A DNA stretch of 64,000 nt, taken from Sphingomonas parva (ex Maeng et al. 2020). GTDB lineage: Bacteria; Pseudomonadota; Alphaproteobacteria; Sphingomonadales; Sphingomonadaceae. Below, piece after piece: positions 44,420 through 52,948 of this stretch (its first letter is position 1; the number at the start of each line of letters is the position of its first letter). Below the pieces are notes generated by a model. It ran no database searches. It saw only the letters and a program-made list of their open reading frames with translations, and was not told where the DNA came from. Position numbers and translations under genes: made by a program. The stretch is taken from contig NZ_SPDV01000015.1 of assembly GCF_004564275.1 (NCBI RefSeq), forward strand, positions 1 to 64,000, read 5' to 3'.

Positions 44420-47400
44420 CAGCTGTTCGCCTCTCCGGGCAACGGATCGTGCGCCGTGCCGCCGTAGGAGGTTGGGTAGACATTTTCCGGCGCGCGCTTC
44501 TTGGGGAAGAAGCGGGTGAGGCCGCGGGTCACGACGTAGAAGATCGGCGTGAAGATCAGGCCGAAGATGGTGACGCCGAGCATGCCGAAGGTCACCGCCG
44601 TGCCGAGCGCCTGGCGCATCTCGGCGCCCGGGCCGACGGCGATGGCGAGCGGCAGCACGCCGAAGATGAAGGCGAAGCTCGTCATCAGGATCGGCCGCAG
44701 GCGCTGGCGCGCCGCCGTCACCGCCGCCTCGAAGCGATCCATGCCGCGCTCTTCCTCGGCCTGCTTGGCGAATTCGACGATCAGGATGGCGTTCTTCGCC
44801 GCCAGCGCGACCAGCACGACCAGGCCGACCTGGGTGAGGATGTTGTTGTCCATCCCGCGCAGGCCGACACCGACCAGCGCGGCGAGGATGCACATCGGCA
44901 CGATCAGGATCACCGCGAGCGGCAGCGTCAGCGCCTCGTACTGGGCGGCAAGCACCAGGAAGACGAAGACCACCGCGAGCAGGAAGACGAGCACGGAGCT
45001 GCTCCCCGCGTCCTTCTCCTGAAAGGCGAGGCCGGTCCATTCGTAGCTGAAGCCGGCCGGCAGGGTCTTTGCCGCCAGGCCCTCCATCGCTTGCAGCGCT
45101 GCGCCCGAGGAAACGCCGGGCGCCGCCTGTCCCTGCAGCTCGACCGCCGGGAACATGTTGTAGCGGACGACGCGCGACGGGCCGCTGTCGTTGCGCAGCG
45201 TCGCAACCGAGGAGAGCGGCACCATCGAGCCGCTCGACGAGCGCACCTGGATGCGGCCGATATCGGCGAGATCGTCGCGCGCCGCGGGCTCCGCCTGGGC
45301 GGTGACGCGGAAGGTGCGGCCGAGCAGGTTGAAGTCGTTGACGTAGGTCGAGCCGAGATAGGTGCCGAGCGCCTCGTAGACCTGCTGCGGCTGGACTCCG
45401 AGCAGCTGGGCACGATCGCGGTCGACATCCGCCTCGATGCGCGGCGAGCCGGTGTTGAACAAGGAGAAGACCTGGGTGACCTGCGGAGTCTGCGCGGCCG
45501 CACCCATCATCTGGAAGGTGAGGCCCTCCAGCGCCTTGTAGCCGGCACCGGAGCGGTCCTGCAGCATCATCGTGAAGCCGTTGCCGGTGCCGAGGCCCGG
45601 CACCGCCGGCGGGGCGATGAAGAAGACCTGGGCGCCCTGGATCGCGCCGGCGACCTTGCCGGTGATCAGCTGCGACAGGTCGTTCGCCGTCTGGCCGCCC
45701 TTGTCGCTGCGCTCGCCCCAGTCGGCGAGGCGGATGAACATCGTGCCCGCGTTCGACGCCTGGGAGAAGCTGGCGCCGTCGAGGCCGGCGAACACCGCGC
45801 CGTCGACCACGCCGTCGGTCTCGCGGGCGATCTTGTAGGCCTGGTTGAGCACCGCGCTGGTCCGTTCGAGCGACGAGCCCGGCGGCAGCTGGACGACGCC
45901 GATCAGCACGCCCTGATCCTGCTCCGGGATGAAGCCGGTGGGCGTCGCCATCAGCCGCCAGCCGGTGAGGCCGAGGAGACCCGCGTAGAGGATCAGCATG
46001 ATCGTCGACTTGCGGACCAAGCTGCCGGTGGTGCGGCCGTAGCGATCCGAGAGCCAGTCGAAACCGGCGTTGAACTTGGCCGCGGCGACCCGCACCGGAC
46101 GCATCCAGCGGGCGCCGTGCTCTTCCTCGTGCGCCTTGTGCGGCTTGAGGAGCAATGCGGCCATCGCCGGCGAGAGGGTGAGCGAGACCAGCAGCGAGAT
46201 CACCGACGCGGCGGCGATCGTCACGGCGAACTGGCGGTAGAAGATGCCGGGGATGCCCGAGACGAACGCCGTCGGGATGAACACCGCGGTGAGCACCAGG
46301 CCGATGGCGATCAGCGCGCCCGACACCTCGCGCATCGTGCGGTGGGCCGCCTCGCGCGGCGTCAGGCCCTCGCGTATGTGCTTCTCCACCGCCTCGACCA
46401 CGACGATCGCGTCGTCGACGACGATTCCGACGGCGAGCACGAGCGCGAACAGCGACAGCGAATTGATCGAGAAACCGAGGGCGAGCTGGACGGCGAAGGT
46501 GCCGATCAGCGCCACCGGGATGGCGATGATCGGGATCACCGCCGCGCGCCAGGTCTGGAGGAAGACCAGCACCACGATCATGACCAGCACGATCGCCTCG
46601 AGCAGGGTTTCCTGCACCGCCTCGACCGAGGCCGCGACATATTCGGTGGGGTTGTAGGGGATCGAGTAGACGATGCCTGGCGGGAAGTCCTTGGACGCCG
46701 CCTCGACCTCGTTCAGCACCAGCTCGGCCGCATCGAGGGCGTTGGAGCCGGGCTGCTGGATGATCGCGAGCGCAACGCCGCGGCGGCCGCTGAACGAGCC
46801 TTCGATGCCATATTCTTGGCTGCCGAGCTCGACCCGGCCGATGTCGCGGATGCGGGTGATCGCGCCCGACGGATCGGTCTTGATGACGACGTCGGCGAAT
46901 TGCTGCGGGTCGCTGAGGCGGCCCTGCACCTGGATCGGCAGCTGGAAGGCGGGATTGCCCGAGCCGTAAGGCGGCTGGCCGACGGCGCCGCCGGCGACCT
47001 GCACGTTCTGGGTGCGCAGCGCCGTGACGATCTCGCCGGCGGTGAGGTTGCGCGCGGCGGCCTTGTCCGGATCGATCCAGATGCGCATCGAGTAATTGCC
47101 GCCGCCGAACACCTGGACGCCGCCGACGCCCTCGAGGCGGAGCAGGCGGTCACGCAGGTTCGAGTTGGCGTAATTGCCGATATAGTCGATATCGAGGGCA
47201 GGGTCGGTCGAGGTCAAAGCCACGATCATCAGGAAGCCCGACGATTGCTTGGCGACGGTGACGCCGACCTGGCGCACCTGCTCCGGAAGGCGCGGCTCGG
47301 CGAGCGCGACGCGGTTCTGGACCAGCACCTGCGCCGCATCGAGATCGGTGCCGGGCTTGAAGGTGACCGTGATGTTGCTCTGGCCCGAAGAGGTCGAGGA

Positions 47401-47646
47401 CGAGGTCATGTAGAGCATGTCCTCGACGCCGTTGATCTCCTGCTCGAGCGGCGCGGCGACCGTCTCCGACATCGTCTCGGCCGAGGCGCCGGGGTAGAAG
47501 GCGCTGACGCTGATCGTCGGCGGCGCGATCTCCGGATATTGCGACAGCGAGAGCTGCGGGTAGGAGAAGGCGCCGATCAGCACGATGAAGACCGAGATCA
47601 CCGCCGCGAAGATCGGGCGCTCGATGAAGAACTTGGAGATGTTCAT
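44419..47646 (-). CDS. RND multidrug efflux pump permease, HAE1/AcrB type
   Basis: 1075 residues. MNISKFFIERPIFAAVISVF start, 12 transmembrane helices, two large periplasmic loops. The proton-relay Asp pair is in GIVVDDAIVVVEAVEKH (about 405) and the Lys in AKNAILIVEFAKQ (about 940). SNITVTFKPGTDLDAAQVLVQNR is a hydrophobe/amphiphile-family signature. Exports drugs or other amphiphiles with proton motive force. Order adaptor-pump-channel is complete, with an 11-base gap to the adaptor and a one-base overlap to the channel. Confidence 0.95.
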   Translation of the reverse strand: MNISKFFIERPIFAAVISVFIVLIGAFSYPQLSLSQYPEIAPPTISVSAFYPGASAETMSETVAAPLEQEINGVEDMLYMTSSSTSSGQSNITVTFKPGTDLDAAQVLVQNRVALAEPRLPEQVRQVGVTVAKQSSGFLMIVALTSTDPALDIDYIGNYANSNLRDRLLRLEGVGGVQVFGGGNYSMRIWIDPDKAAARNLTAGEIVTALRTQNVQVAGGAVGQPPYGSGNPAFQLPIQVQGRLSDPQQFADVVIKTDPSGAITRIRDIGRVELGSQEYGIEGSFSGRRGVALAIIQQPGSNALDAAELVLNEVEAASKDFPPGIVYSIPYNPTEYVAASVEAVQETLLEAIVLVMIVVLVFLQTWRAAVIPIIAIPVALIGTFAVQLALGFSINSLSLFALVLAVGIVVDDAIVVVEAVEKHIREGLTPREAAHRTMREVSGALIAIGLVLTAVFIPTAFVSGIPGIFYRQFAVTIAAASVISLLVSLTLSPAMAALLLKPHKAHEEEHGARWMRPVRVAAAKFNAGFDWLSDRYGRTTGSLVRKSTIMLILYAGLLGLTGWRLMATPTGFIPEQDQGVLIGVVQLPPGSSLERTSAVLNQAYKIARETDGVVDGAVFAGLDGASFSQASNAGTMFIRLADWGERSDKGGQTANDLSQLITGKVAGAIQGAQVFFIAPPAVPGLGTGNGFTMMLQDRSGAGYKALEGLTFQMMGAAAQTPQVTQVFSLFNTGSPRIEADVDRDRAQLLGVQPQQVYEALGTYLGSTYVNDFNLLGRTFRVTAQAEPAARDDLADIGRIQVRSSSGSMVPLSSVATLRNDSGPSRVVRYNMFPAVELQGQAAPGVSSGAALQAMEGLAAKTLPAGFSYEWTGLAFQEKDAGSSSVLVFLLAVVFVFLVLAAQYEALTLPLAVILIVPMCILAALVGVGLRGMDNNILTQVGLVVLVALAAKNAILIVEFAKQAEEERGMDRFEAAVTAARQRLRPILMTSFAFIFGVLPLAIAVGPGAEMRQALGTAVTFGMLGVTIFGLIFTPIFYVVTRGLTRFFPKKRAPENVYPTSYGGTAHDPLPGEANS

Positions 47647-47657
47647 CGCTCAGGCCT

Positions 47658-48875
47658 TCAGCGGCGGCCGGCGGCGGGGGCGCCGCCGACCGGGGTGGCG
47701 ATCGAGGAGGGCGGCGTCGACGGCGCGGCGGGCGCGGGCTCCGGTCCGCCGGCGGCCTGGATGCGGCCGGGCGTCGGCTTCACCTTCTGGCCCGGACGGG
47801 CGCGCTGGATGCCGTCGATGATCACCTGCTCCTGCGGGCCGAGGCCGGCGCGGATGACGCGCAGATTGCCGGTCAGCGGTCCGAGCTCGACCGGCCGCGC
47901 GCTGACCGTGCCGTCCTTCGCGACGACGTAGACCACGCGGCGGGCGGCGTCGGTGACGATCGCCGTGTCGGGGACGAGCAGGGCGCGATAGGGCTGGGTC
48001 GCGGCGAGGCGCATGTGGCCGAACATGCCGGGCTTCAGGAAGCCGTTCGGGTTCGGCACGATGGCGCGGGCGCGAACGGTGCCGGCGCCGGTGTTCACGA
48101 CCGTATCGATGAAATCGAGCGTGCCGGCATGGACGTAGCTCGCCTCGTCCTGGAGGCGGATGCGGACCGCGGTGCCGCTGCGGTTGCCGGCGTTCTGGCG
48201 CTGATACTTCAGCAGCAGGGCTTCCGATCCCTCGAAGGCGAAGTGGAGCGGGCTGGTCGAGACGATGGTGGTGAGCACCGTCTGGTCGGCGGTCACCGAA
48301 TTGCCCGGGTCGACGCGGCGCTCGGAAATCTGGCCGGAAATCGGCGCGGTGACTCGGGTGAAGCCGACGTTGAGCTGCTGCGCGCGGATCGCCGCCTGGG
48401 CCGCGGCGACGTCAGCCTGGCCGGTGCGCACCGCCGCCTGGCGCTGCTCGACTTCCTCGACACTGGCGGCCTGGGAGGCGGCGAGGGTGCGGGAGCGGGC
48501 GAGCTCCGTCCGGGCGTTGGCGAGCGTCGCCTGAGCGCGGGCGAGCTGGGCCTGCGCCTGGGCGAGCGCGGCCTGGGTCTGGCGCGGATCGATGGTGAAG
48601 AGCAGCTGGCCCTTGCGGACGAACTGGCCGTCGCGGAAGTGGACGGCCTGCAGATAGCCGGTGGCGCGGGGCTTCACCTCGACGCTCTCGATCGCCTCGA
48701 AGCGGCCGACGAAATCGTCCCAGTCCACCACTTCCTGCGAAATGGGCGTCGCGACGGTGACCGGCATCACGGGAGGCGCCGCGGCCTGCTCTTCCCCGTT
48801 CGAACAGCCCGCCACCGACGCGGCGAGCAGGAGCGACAGCATGCCGCCCAGAGCGGCAGATTTCATCCGTGACAT
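47658..48875 (-). CDS. RND efflux periplasmic adaptor (MFP) lipoprotein
   Basis: 405 residues from ATG 48875 (MSRMKSAALGG). Lipobox ASVAGC, Cys24. Barrel-sandwich and hairpin: VKPRATGYLQAVHFRDGQFV, KGQLLFTIDPRQTQAALAQA, a long Ala/Gln-rich coiled coil (about 105-165), VTAPISGQISERRVDPGNSV, then a beta-barrel and a Pro/Ala-rich C-terminal tail (about 370-405). Links the pump to the outer-membrane channel. First gene of the operon, divergent from its likely TetR repressor. Confidence 0.94.
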   Translation of the reverse strand: MSRMKSAALGGMLSLLLAASVAGCSNGEEQAAAPPVMPVTVATPISQEVVDWDDFVGRFEAIESVEVKPRATGYLQAVHFRDGQFVRKGQLLFTIDPRQTQAALAQAQAQLARAQATLANARTELARSRTLAASQAASVEEVEQRQAAVRTGQADVAAAQAAIRAQQLNVGFTRVTAPISGQISERRVDPGNSVTADQTVLTTIVSTSPLHFAFEGSEALLLKYQRQNAGNRSGTAVRIRLQDEASYVHAGTLDFIDTVVNTGAGTVRARAIVPNPNGFLKPGMFGHMRLAATQPYRALLVPDTAIVTDAARRVVYVVAKDGTVSARPVELGPLTGNLRVIRAGLGPQEQVIIDGIQRARPGQKVKPTPGRIQAAGGPEPAPAAPSTPPSSIATPVGGAPAAGRR

Positions 48876-48963
48876 GGTCAGCTTTCGGTCTAAGGCACGC
48901 GCGAGACTCGCGGCCTGCTCCCCGGGGCAGGCGCAGCGGGAACTAAGAATCTGTTCAGGCGAT

Positions 48964-49001
48964 GTCAACATGTGTAGACTTACCATGTCAACGATTGTTG
49001 A
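48964..49001. promoter_or_regulatory. TetR operator candidates in the efflux/TetR divergent promoter
   Basis: ATGTCAAC occurs at 48962-48969 and 48985-48992, 23 bases apart. Each starts an imperfect palindrome: GTCAACATGTGTAGAC (48964-48979, 12 of 16 positions symmetric) and TCAACGATTGTTGA (48988-49001, 12 of 14). This is a plausible tandem binding site for the TetR protein encoded next to it. Confidence 0.5.
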
Positions 49002-49031
49002 TTTTTCACCTGCCGAGCGAGCCGAGACCGA

Positions 49032-49610
49032 ATGTCGCCACGCGTAAAGAATGCCGCCGCCACCAGGGAGGCGATCCTCGCCTCCGCGCGGAGCCGCTTC
49101 ATCGAAGAGAGCTACGACAATGTCGGGCTGCGTGAGATCGCCGGCGATGCCGGAGTCGATGTCGCGCTGATCGGCCGCTATTTCGGCTCGAAGGAGGAGC
49201 TGTTCAAGGAGGTCCTCCGCGCCGGCAAGAAGCCGGACTGGCTCGATCCCAGCGTCGGCCACCGGGAGCTTCCCGCCTATCTCGCCTCGCTTGCTGTCGA
49301 GGAGGATTGCGCCGACCGCAAGAAGCACGCCGAGGGGCTGCTGATCATGCTCCGCTCGGCCTCCTCGCCCAAGGCGGGCGAGGTGATCCGCCAGGCGCTG
49401 CGCGAGGACGTGCTGGAGCCGATCGCCAAGCTCCTTCCCGGTGCCGACGCGGAGGTCCGCTCGAGCCTCGCGCTCAGCATCTTCTTCGGCACCAACGTGA
49501 TGCGCACGATCATGGCGGTCGAGCCGCTCTGCCAGTGCGACTCGGGTTCCGTCCGCGGCCACATGCAGCGCCTGCTCGAGGCGGCGCTGACCGGCGACCG
49601 GACCGCGTGA
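49032..49610 (+). CDS. TetR-family transcriptional regulator
   Basis: 192 residues. The N-terminal helix-turn-helix spans about 8-55: NAAATREAILASARSRFIEE, then VGLREIAGDAGVDVALIGRYFGSKEELF. The C-terminal ligand domain is variable and ends with Cys residues CQCDSGS near 174. Divergent from the RND operon with palindromes between, so most likely its repressor, released by a pump substrate. The stop overlaps the next gene start (GTGA), which is unusual for an efflux repressor and ties a spermidine-synthase-like protein to it. Confidence 0.9.
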   Translation: MSPRVKNAAATREAILASARSRFIEESYDNVGLREIAGDAGVDVALIGRYFGSKEELFKEVLRAGKKPDWLDPSVGHRELPAYLASLAVEEDCADRKKHAEGLLIMLRSASSPKAGEVIRQALREDVLEPIAKLLPGADAEVRSSLALSIFFGTNVMRTIMAVEPLCQCDSGSVRGHMQRLLEAALTGDRTA

Positions 49611-50281
49611 TCCCGCGCGAGGTCCTCGCGACGTCGCACATGCCGGACGGCGGCGGGGAGATCCGGCTGGTCCGCAGGGGCGAGGAATATTCGATCATGC
49701 TCGGCGCGACCGAGCTGATGAACAGCCGGCTGAGCGGCTCGGAGGAGCAGCTCGCGGCGACGCCGTGCGAACGGATCGCCGGACGCGCCCGCCCGGCAAT
49801 TCTGATCGGCGGGCTCGGCATGGGCTTCACTTTGCGGGCGGCGCTCTCCCGGCTGGCGAAGGATGCCGAGGTTACCGTCGCCGAACTGGTGCCGGCGGTG
49901 GTGGACTGGGCGAGGGGGCCGCTGGCCCATATCTTCGCCGGCAGCCTCGACGATCGGCGGGTGCGGATTTTCGAGGGCGACGTCGCTGCCCTGATCGACG
50001 GCGCGCGCAACGCTTGGGACGCGATCCTGCTCGATGTCGACAACGGCCCCGGCGGCCTCACCCGCGAAGCGAACGACCGCCTCTATGCGCGCGGCGGCCT
50101 TGCCGCGGCGCACGACGCGCTGCGCCCCGGCGGGGTGCTGGCGGTCTGGTCGTCGCATCCCGACACCGGCTTCACCCGGCGGCTGGAGAGCGCACGCTTT
50201 CAGGTCGAGGAGCGCGTGGTCCGCGCCCGCGGCGACAAGGGGCCCCGCCACGTCCTGTGGTTTGCGACCAGGCGGCGCTGA
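49607..50281 (+). CDS. Spermidine-synthase-like SAM-fold protein
   Basis: 224 residues from GTG 49607, overlapping the TetR stop. Begins VIPREVLATSHMPDGGGEIR. LIGGLGMGFTLRAAL (about 66-80) is the nucleotide-binding loop, VTVAELVPAVVDWARG follows, and AWDAILLDVDNGPGGL (about 137-152) occupies the place of the catalytic Asp segment of spermidine synthases. Shorter than true spermidine synthases and without a clear N-terminal polyamine domain, so transferase activity on polyamines is uncertain. Could methylate or only bind SAM. Co-translated with TetR. Confidence 0.75.
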   Translation: MIPREVLATSHMPDGGGEIRLVRRGEEYSIMLGATELMNSRLSGSEEQLAATPCERIAGRARPAILIGGLGMGFTLRAALSRLAKDAEVTVAELVPAVVDWARGPLAHIFAGSLDDRRVRIFEGDVAALIDGARNAWDAILLDVDNGPGGLTREANDRLYARGGLAAAHDALRPGGVLAVWSSHPDTGFTRRLESARFQVEERVVRARGDKGPRHVLWFATRRR

Positions 50282-50343
50282 GGGAACGGGAGCGGCGTCC
50301 CGGCGATTGAACGGCCAGAGTCACTCCGCGGGGATCCAGAATC

Positions 50344-51138
50344 ATGGCTATCGAACGACCACGTGCGCTCGTCACCGGCGCGTCCTCCGGCATCGGCCGC
50401 GTCTATGCCGAGCATCTCGCCCGCACCGGCCACGACCTGATCCTCGTCGCCCGGCGCGCCGACCGGCTGCAGGCGCTGGCCGACGCACTTGCGCAGGAGC
50501 ACCGGATCGAAATCGAGGTGCTTCCGGCCGATCTCGGCGAGAGCGACGGGGTGGAGACGGTCGCGCGGCGGATCGAAGCGGGCGCGCGGATCGACATGCT
50601 GATCAACAATGCCGGCTATGCGGCGCGGGCGCGGGTCGCCGAGCTCGACTTCGCCGCGCTCGAGGCGATGCTGCGGGTCAACATCCTCGCGCTCGCCCGG
50701 CTCTCCCAGGCGGCGCTGAAGCGGATGATTGAGGTGGGCCGCGGCACGATCATCAACATCGCCTCCGGGACCGTGTTCATGCAGATGCCGGGCAATGCCG
50801 GCTATGGCGCGTCCAAGAACTTCGTCACGGCCTTCACCCGCCACATGCAGGTCGAGGCGGCGGGCACCGGGGTGCGCGTCCAGCTGCTCGTGCCCGGCGT
50901 GATCGCCACCGACTTTCACGAGGTCGCCGGCAACGATCTCGCCAATTTCCCGCCCGAGCGGGTGATGAGCGCCGAGGATCTGGTCGTCGCCTCGCTGCGT
51001 GCGCTGGAGCTGGGCGAGGAGGTCTGCATTCCCTCGCTGCCCGACATGGCGGCTTGGGACGCTTATGCCGACGCGGAGGCGGGCGTGGCGGCGAACGTCT
51101 CGAGGGACCGGATCGCGCCGCGCTACCACGCCGGATGA
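50344..51138 (+). CDS. Short-chain dehydrogenase/reductase
   Basis: 264 residues. NAD(P)-binding ALVTGASSGIGRVYAEHLA (about 8-26), the structural motif INNAGYAARA (about 86-95), catalytic Ser in NIASGTVFMQ and YxxxK in GYGASKNF (about 155-162). Classical SDR with an Arg-Arg pair after the second strand (VARRADR), which favours NADP. Substrate unknown. Same direction as the TetR/spermidine-synthase-like pair, 62 bases downstream, then a strong hairpin. Confidence 0.9.
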   Translation: MAIERPRALVTGASSGIGRVYAEHLARTGHDLILVARRADRLQALADALAQEHRIEIEVLPADLGESDGVETVARRIEAGARIDMLINNAGYAARARVAELDFAALEAMLRVNILALARLSQAALKRMIEVGRGTIINIASGTVFMQMPGNAGYGASKNFVTAFTRHMQVEAAGTGVRVQLLVPGVIATDFHEVAGNDLANFPPERVMSAEDLVVASLRALELGEEVCIPSLPDMAAWDAYADAEAGVAANVSRDRIAPRYHAG

Positions 51139-51144
51139 GAAGGG

Positions 51145-51166
51145 GCGGCGCTCTCGCGAGCGCCGC
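51145..51166. terminator. Hairpin between SDR and aldehyde dehydrogenase
   Basis: GCGGCGCTC, loop TCGC, GAGCGCCGC: 9-bp perfect stem between convergent genes, usable from both sides. Confidence 0.7.
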
Positions 51167-51190
51167 TCCGTCATTCTCTTCGCGCTCCGG

Positions 51191-52762
51191 TCAGGCGCCG
51201 AGAACGGTCTTGCCGTCGAGGAGCCGATCGTAAGGCGAGGAGTCCCTGAGCTCGGGCGGCAGCAGCGCCTCCGGCATGTCCTGGTAGCAGACCGGCCGCA
51301 GGAAACGGTCGATCGCCATCGTGCCGACCGAGGTCGAGCGGCCGTCCGCGGTCGACGGATAGGGGCCGCCATGGACCATGGCGTGCGCCACCTCGACGCC
51401 GGTGCCGAAGCCGTTGACCAGGATGCGGCCGACCTTGCGCTCGAGCACCGGGATCAGCTTGCGGGCGTCCTCGTGATCGGCCTCGGTGATGTGCAGCGCC
51501 GCGGTCAGCTGGCCTTCGAGGCTGTCGAGCACGCTGGCGAGCTCGGCCTCGTCGCGGCAGCGGACGACCAGCGAGGCCGATCCGAACACTTCTTCGGCCA
51601 GCTTGCGGTCGGCGAGGAAAGCCTCGGCGGTGGTCGAGAACAGGCCCGGCACGCCCTGATAGCCCTGGCCGGCCTGGCCGCGGGCGATCGTCTGGACCGC
51701 GGTGTGGCTGCGCAGCGCCTCGACCCCGGCCTCATAGGCCTGGTGGATGCCCGGGGTCAGCATCGTCGCCGCACTGGCGCTCTGCAGCGCATTGCCGGCG
51801 CCGGCGATGAACTCGTCGAGCTTGTCGCTCTCGATCGCGAGGATCAGGCCGGGGCTGGTGCAGAACTGGCCGGCGCCCATCAGCAGCGAGGTGATGAAGC
51901 CATGCGCGATCTTCTCGCCGCGCTCGGCCAGCGCGCCCGGAAACAGGATCACGGGGTTGATCGAGCTCATCTCGGCATAGACCGGGATCGGCTCCGGCCG
52001 CGCCTGGGCGATCTTCATCAGGGCGGTGCCGCCGCCGCGCGAGCCGGTGAAGCCGACCGCCTTGATCCGGGGATCGGCGACCAGGCCCTGGCCGATGTCG
52101 CGGCCGGTGTCGAACAGCAAGGAGAAGACGCCTTCGGGCAGGCCCGAGGTGCGCACCGCAGCCTGCACCGCGCGGCCGACCAGCTCGGAGGTGCCGAGAT
52201 GCGCGGAGTGCGCCTTGACGACGACGGGGCAGCCGGCGGCAAGCGCCGACGCCGTGTCGCCGCCCGCGACCGAGAAGGCGAGCGGGAAATTGGAGGCGCC
52301 GAACACCGCCACGGGGCCGAGCGGGATCTTGCGCAGGCGCAGGTCCGGACGCGGCAGCGGCTGGCGCTCCGGCATGGCCGGATCGATCCGCAGGTCGAGA
52401 TAGCGGCCATCCCGGACGACCTGGGCGAACAGGCGGAGCTGGCCGACGGTGCGGCCGCGCTCGCCCTCCAGACGGGCGCGCGGCAGGCCGGTCTCGGCCA
52501 TCGCGCGCTCGATCAGCGCATCGCCGATATCGAGGATGTTCTGGGCGATGGTCTCGAGGAAGCGCGCCCGCGTCTCCGGCTCGAGGCTGCGATAGGGATC
52601 GAACGCTTCCCAGGCGAGCCGGCAGGCCTCGTCGAGCTCGGCGCGGGTGGCGCCGCGATAGACCGGATCCAGCGTCTCGCCAGTGGCCGGGTTCACCGCC
52701 CGCGCTTCTCCGGAAGTTCCGGAAAGGCTGCGGCTGCCGATGAACATTTCTCCGTTGATCAC
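51191..52762 (-). CDS. Aldehyde dehydrogenase (NADP+), alpha-ketoglutaric-semialdehyde-dehydrogenase-like
   Basis: 523 residues from GTG 52762, chosen because AAGGAG lies seven bases upstream. [46 protein letters not shown], the catalytic Glu in [12 protein letters not shown] (about 265) and the catalytic Cys in [12 protein letters not shown] (about 302) define the branch that includes 2,5-dioxovalerate and fatty aldehyde dehydrogenases (NADP). [21 protein letters not shown] at the end is typical of this branch. Oxidises a semialdehyde from sugar-acid or hydroxyproline-like catabolism; no companion pathway gene is adjacent, so the substrate is open. Divergent from the hybrid kinase. Confidence 0.9.
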   Translation of the reverse strand: MINGEMFIGSRSLSGTSGEARAVNPATGETLDPVYRGATRAELDEACRLAWEAFDPYRSLEPETRARFLETIAQNILDIGDALIERAMAETGLPRARLEGERGRTVGQLRLFAQVVRDGRYLDLRIDPAMPERQPLPRPDLRLRKIPLGPVAVFGASNFPLAFSVAGGDTASALAAGCPVVVKAHSAHLGTSELVGRAVQAAVRTSGLPEGVFSLLFDTGRDIGQGLVADPRIKAVGFTGSRGGGTALMKIAQARPEPIPVYAEMSSINPVILFPGALAERGEKIAHGFITSLLMGAGQFCTSPGLILAIESDKLDEFIAGAGNALQSASAATMLTPGIHQAYEAGVEALRSHTAVQTIARGQAGQGYQGVPGLFSTTAEAFLADRKLAEEVFGSASLVVRCRDEAELASVLDSLEGQLTAALHITEADHEDARKLIPVLERKVGRILVNGFGTGVEVAHAMVHGGPYPSTADGRSTSVGTMAIDRFLRPVCYQDMPEALLPPELRDSSPYDRLLDGKTVLGA

Positions 52763-52948
52763 GTCAATCTCCTTGCCGCCCGATGTCGGTGCCTGCGGCA
52801 TCTAGGCGGAGCGGCGGCGCTTTGAAAGGGGAGGGCGCAGCGCCGCCGCACGAGAGCGAGGAGGCGCGGGCTTTTCATTTCGGTTGCAACGCTTTACGTC
52901 GCGCCCAGCGTGCCTCGTCCGGGAGCCGCGCCGGTGGATGTGTATTCG

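Noticed and set aside
44449-47931. Very long + strand frame (1160 codons)
   Set aside because: Antisense to the RND pump and adaptor; His/Arg/Asp-rich composition with no domain, caused by high-GC codon bias.
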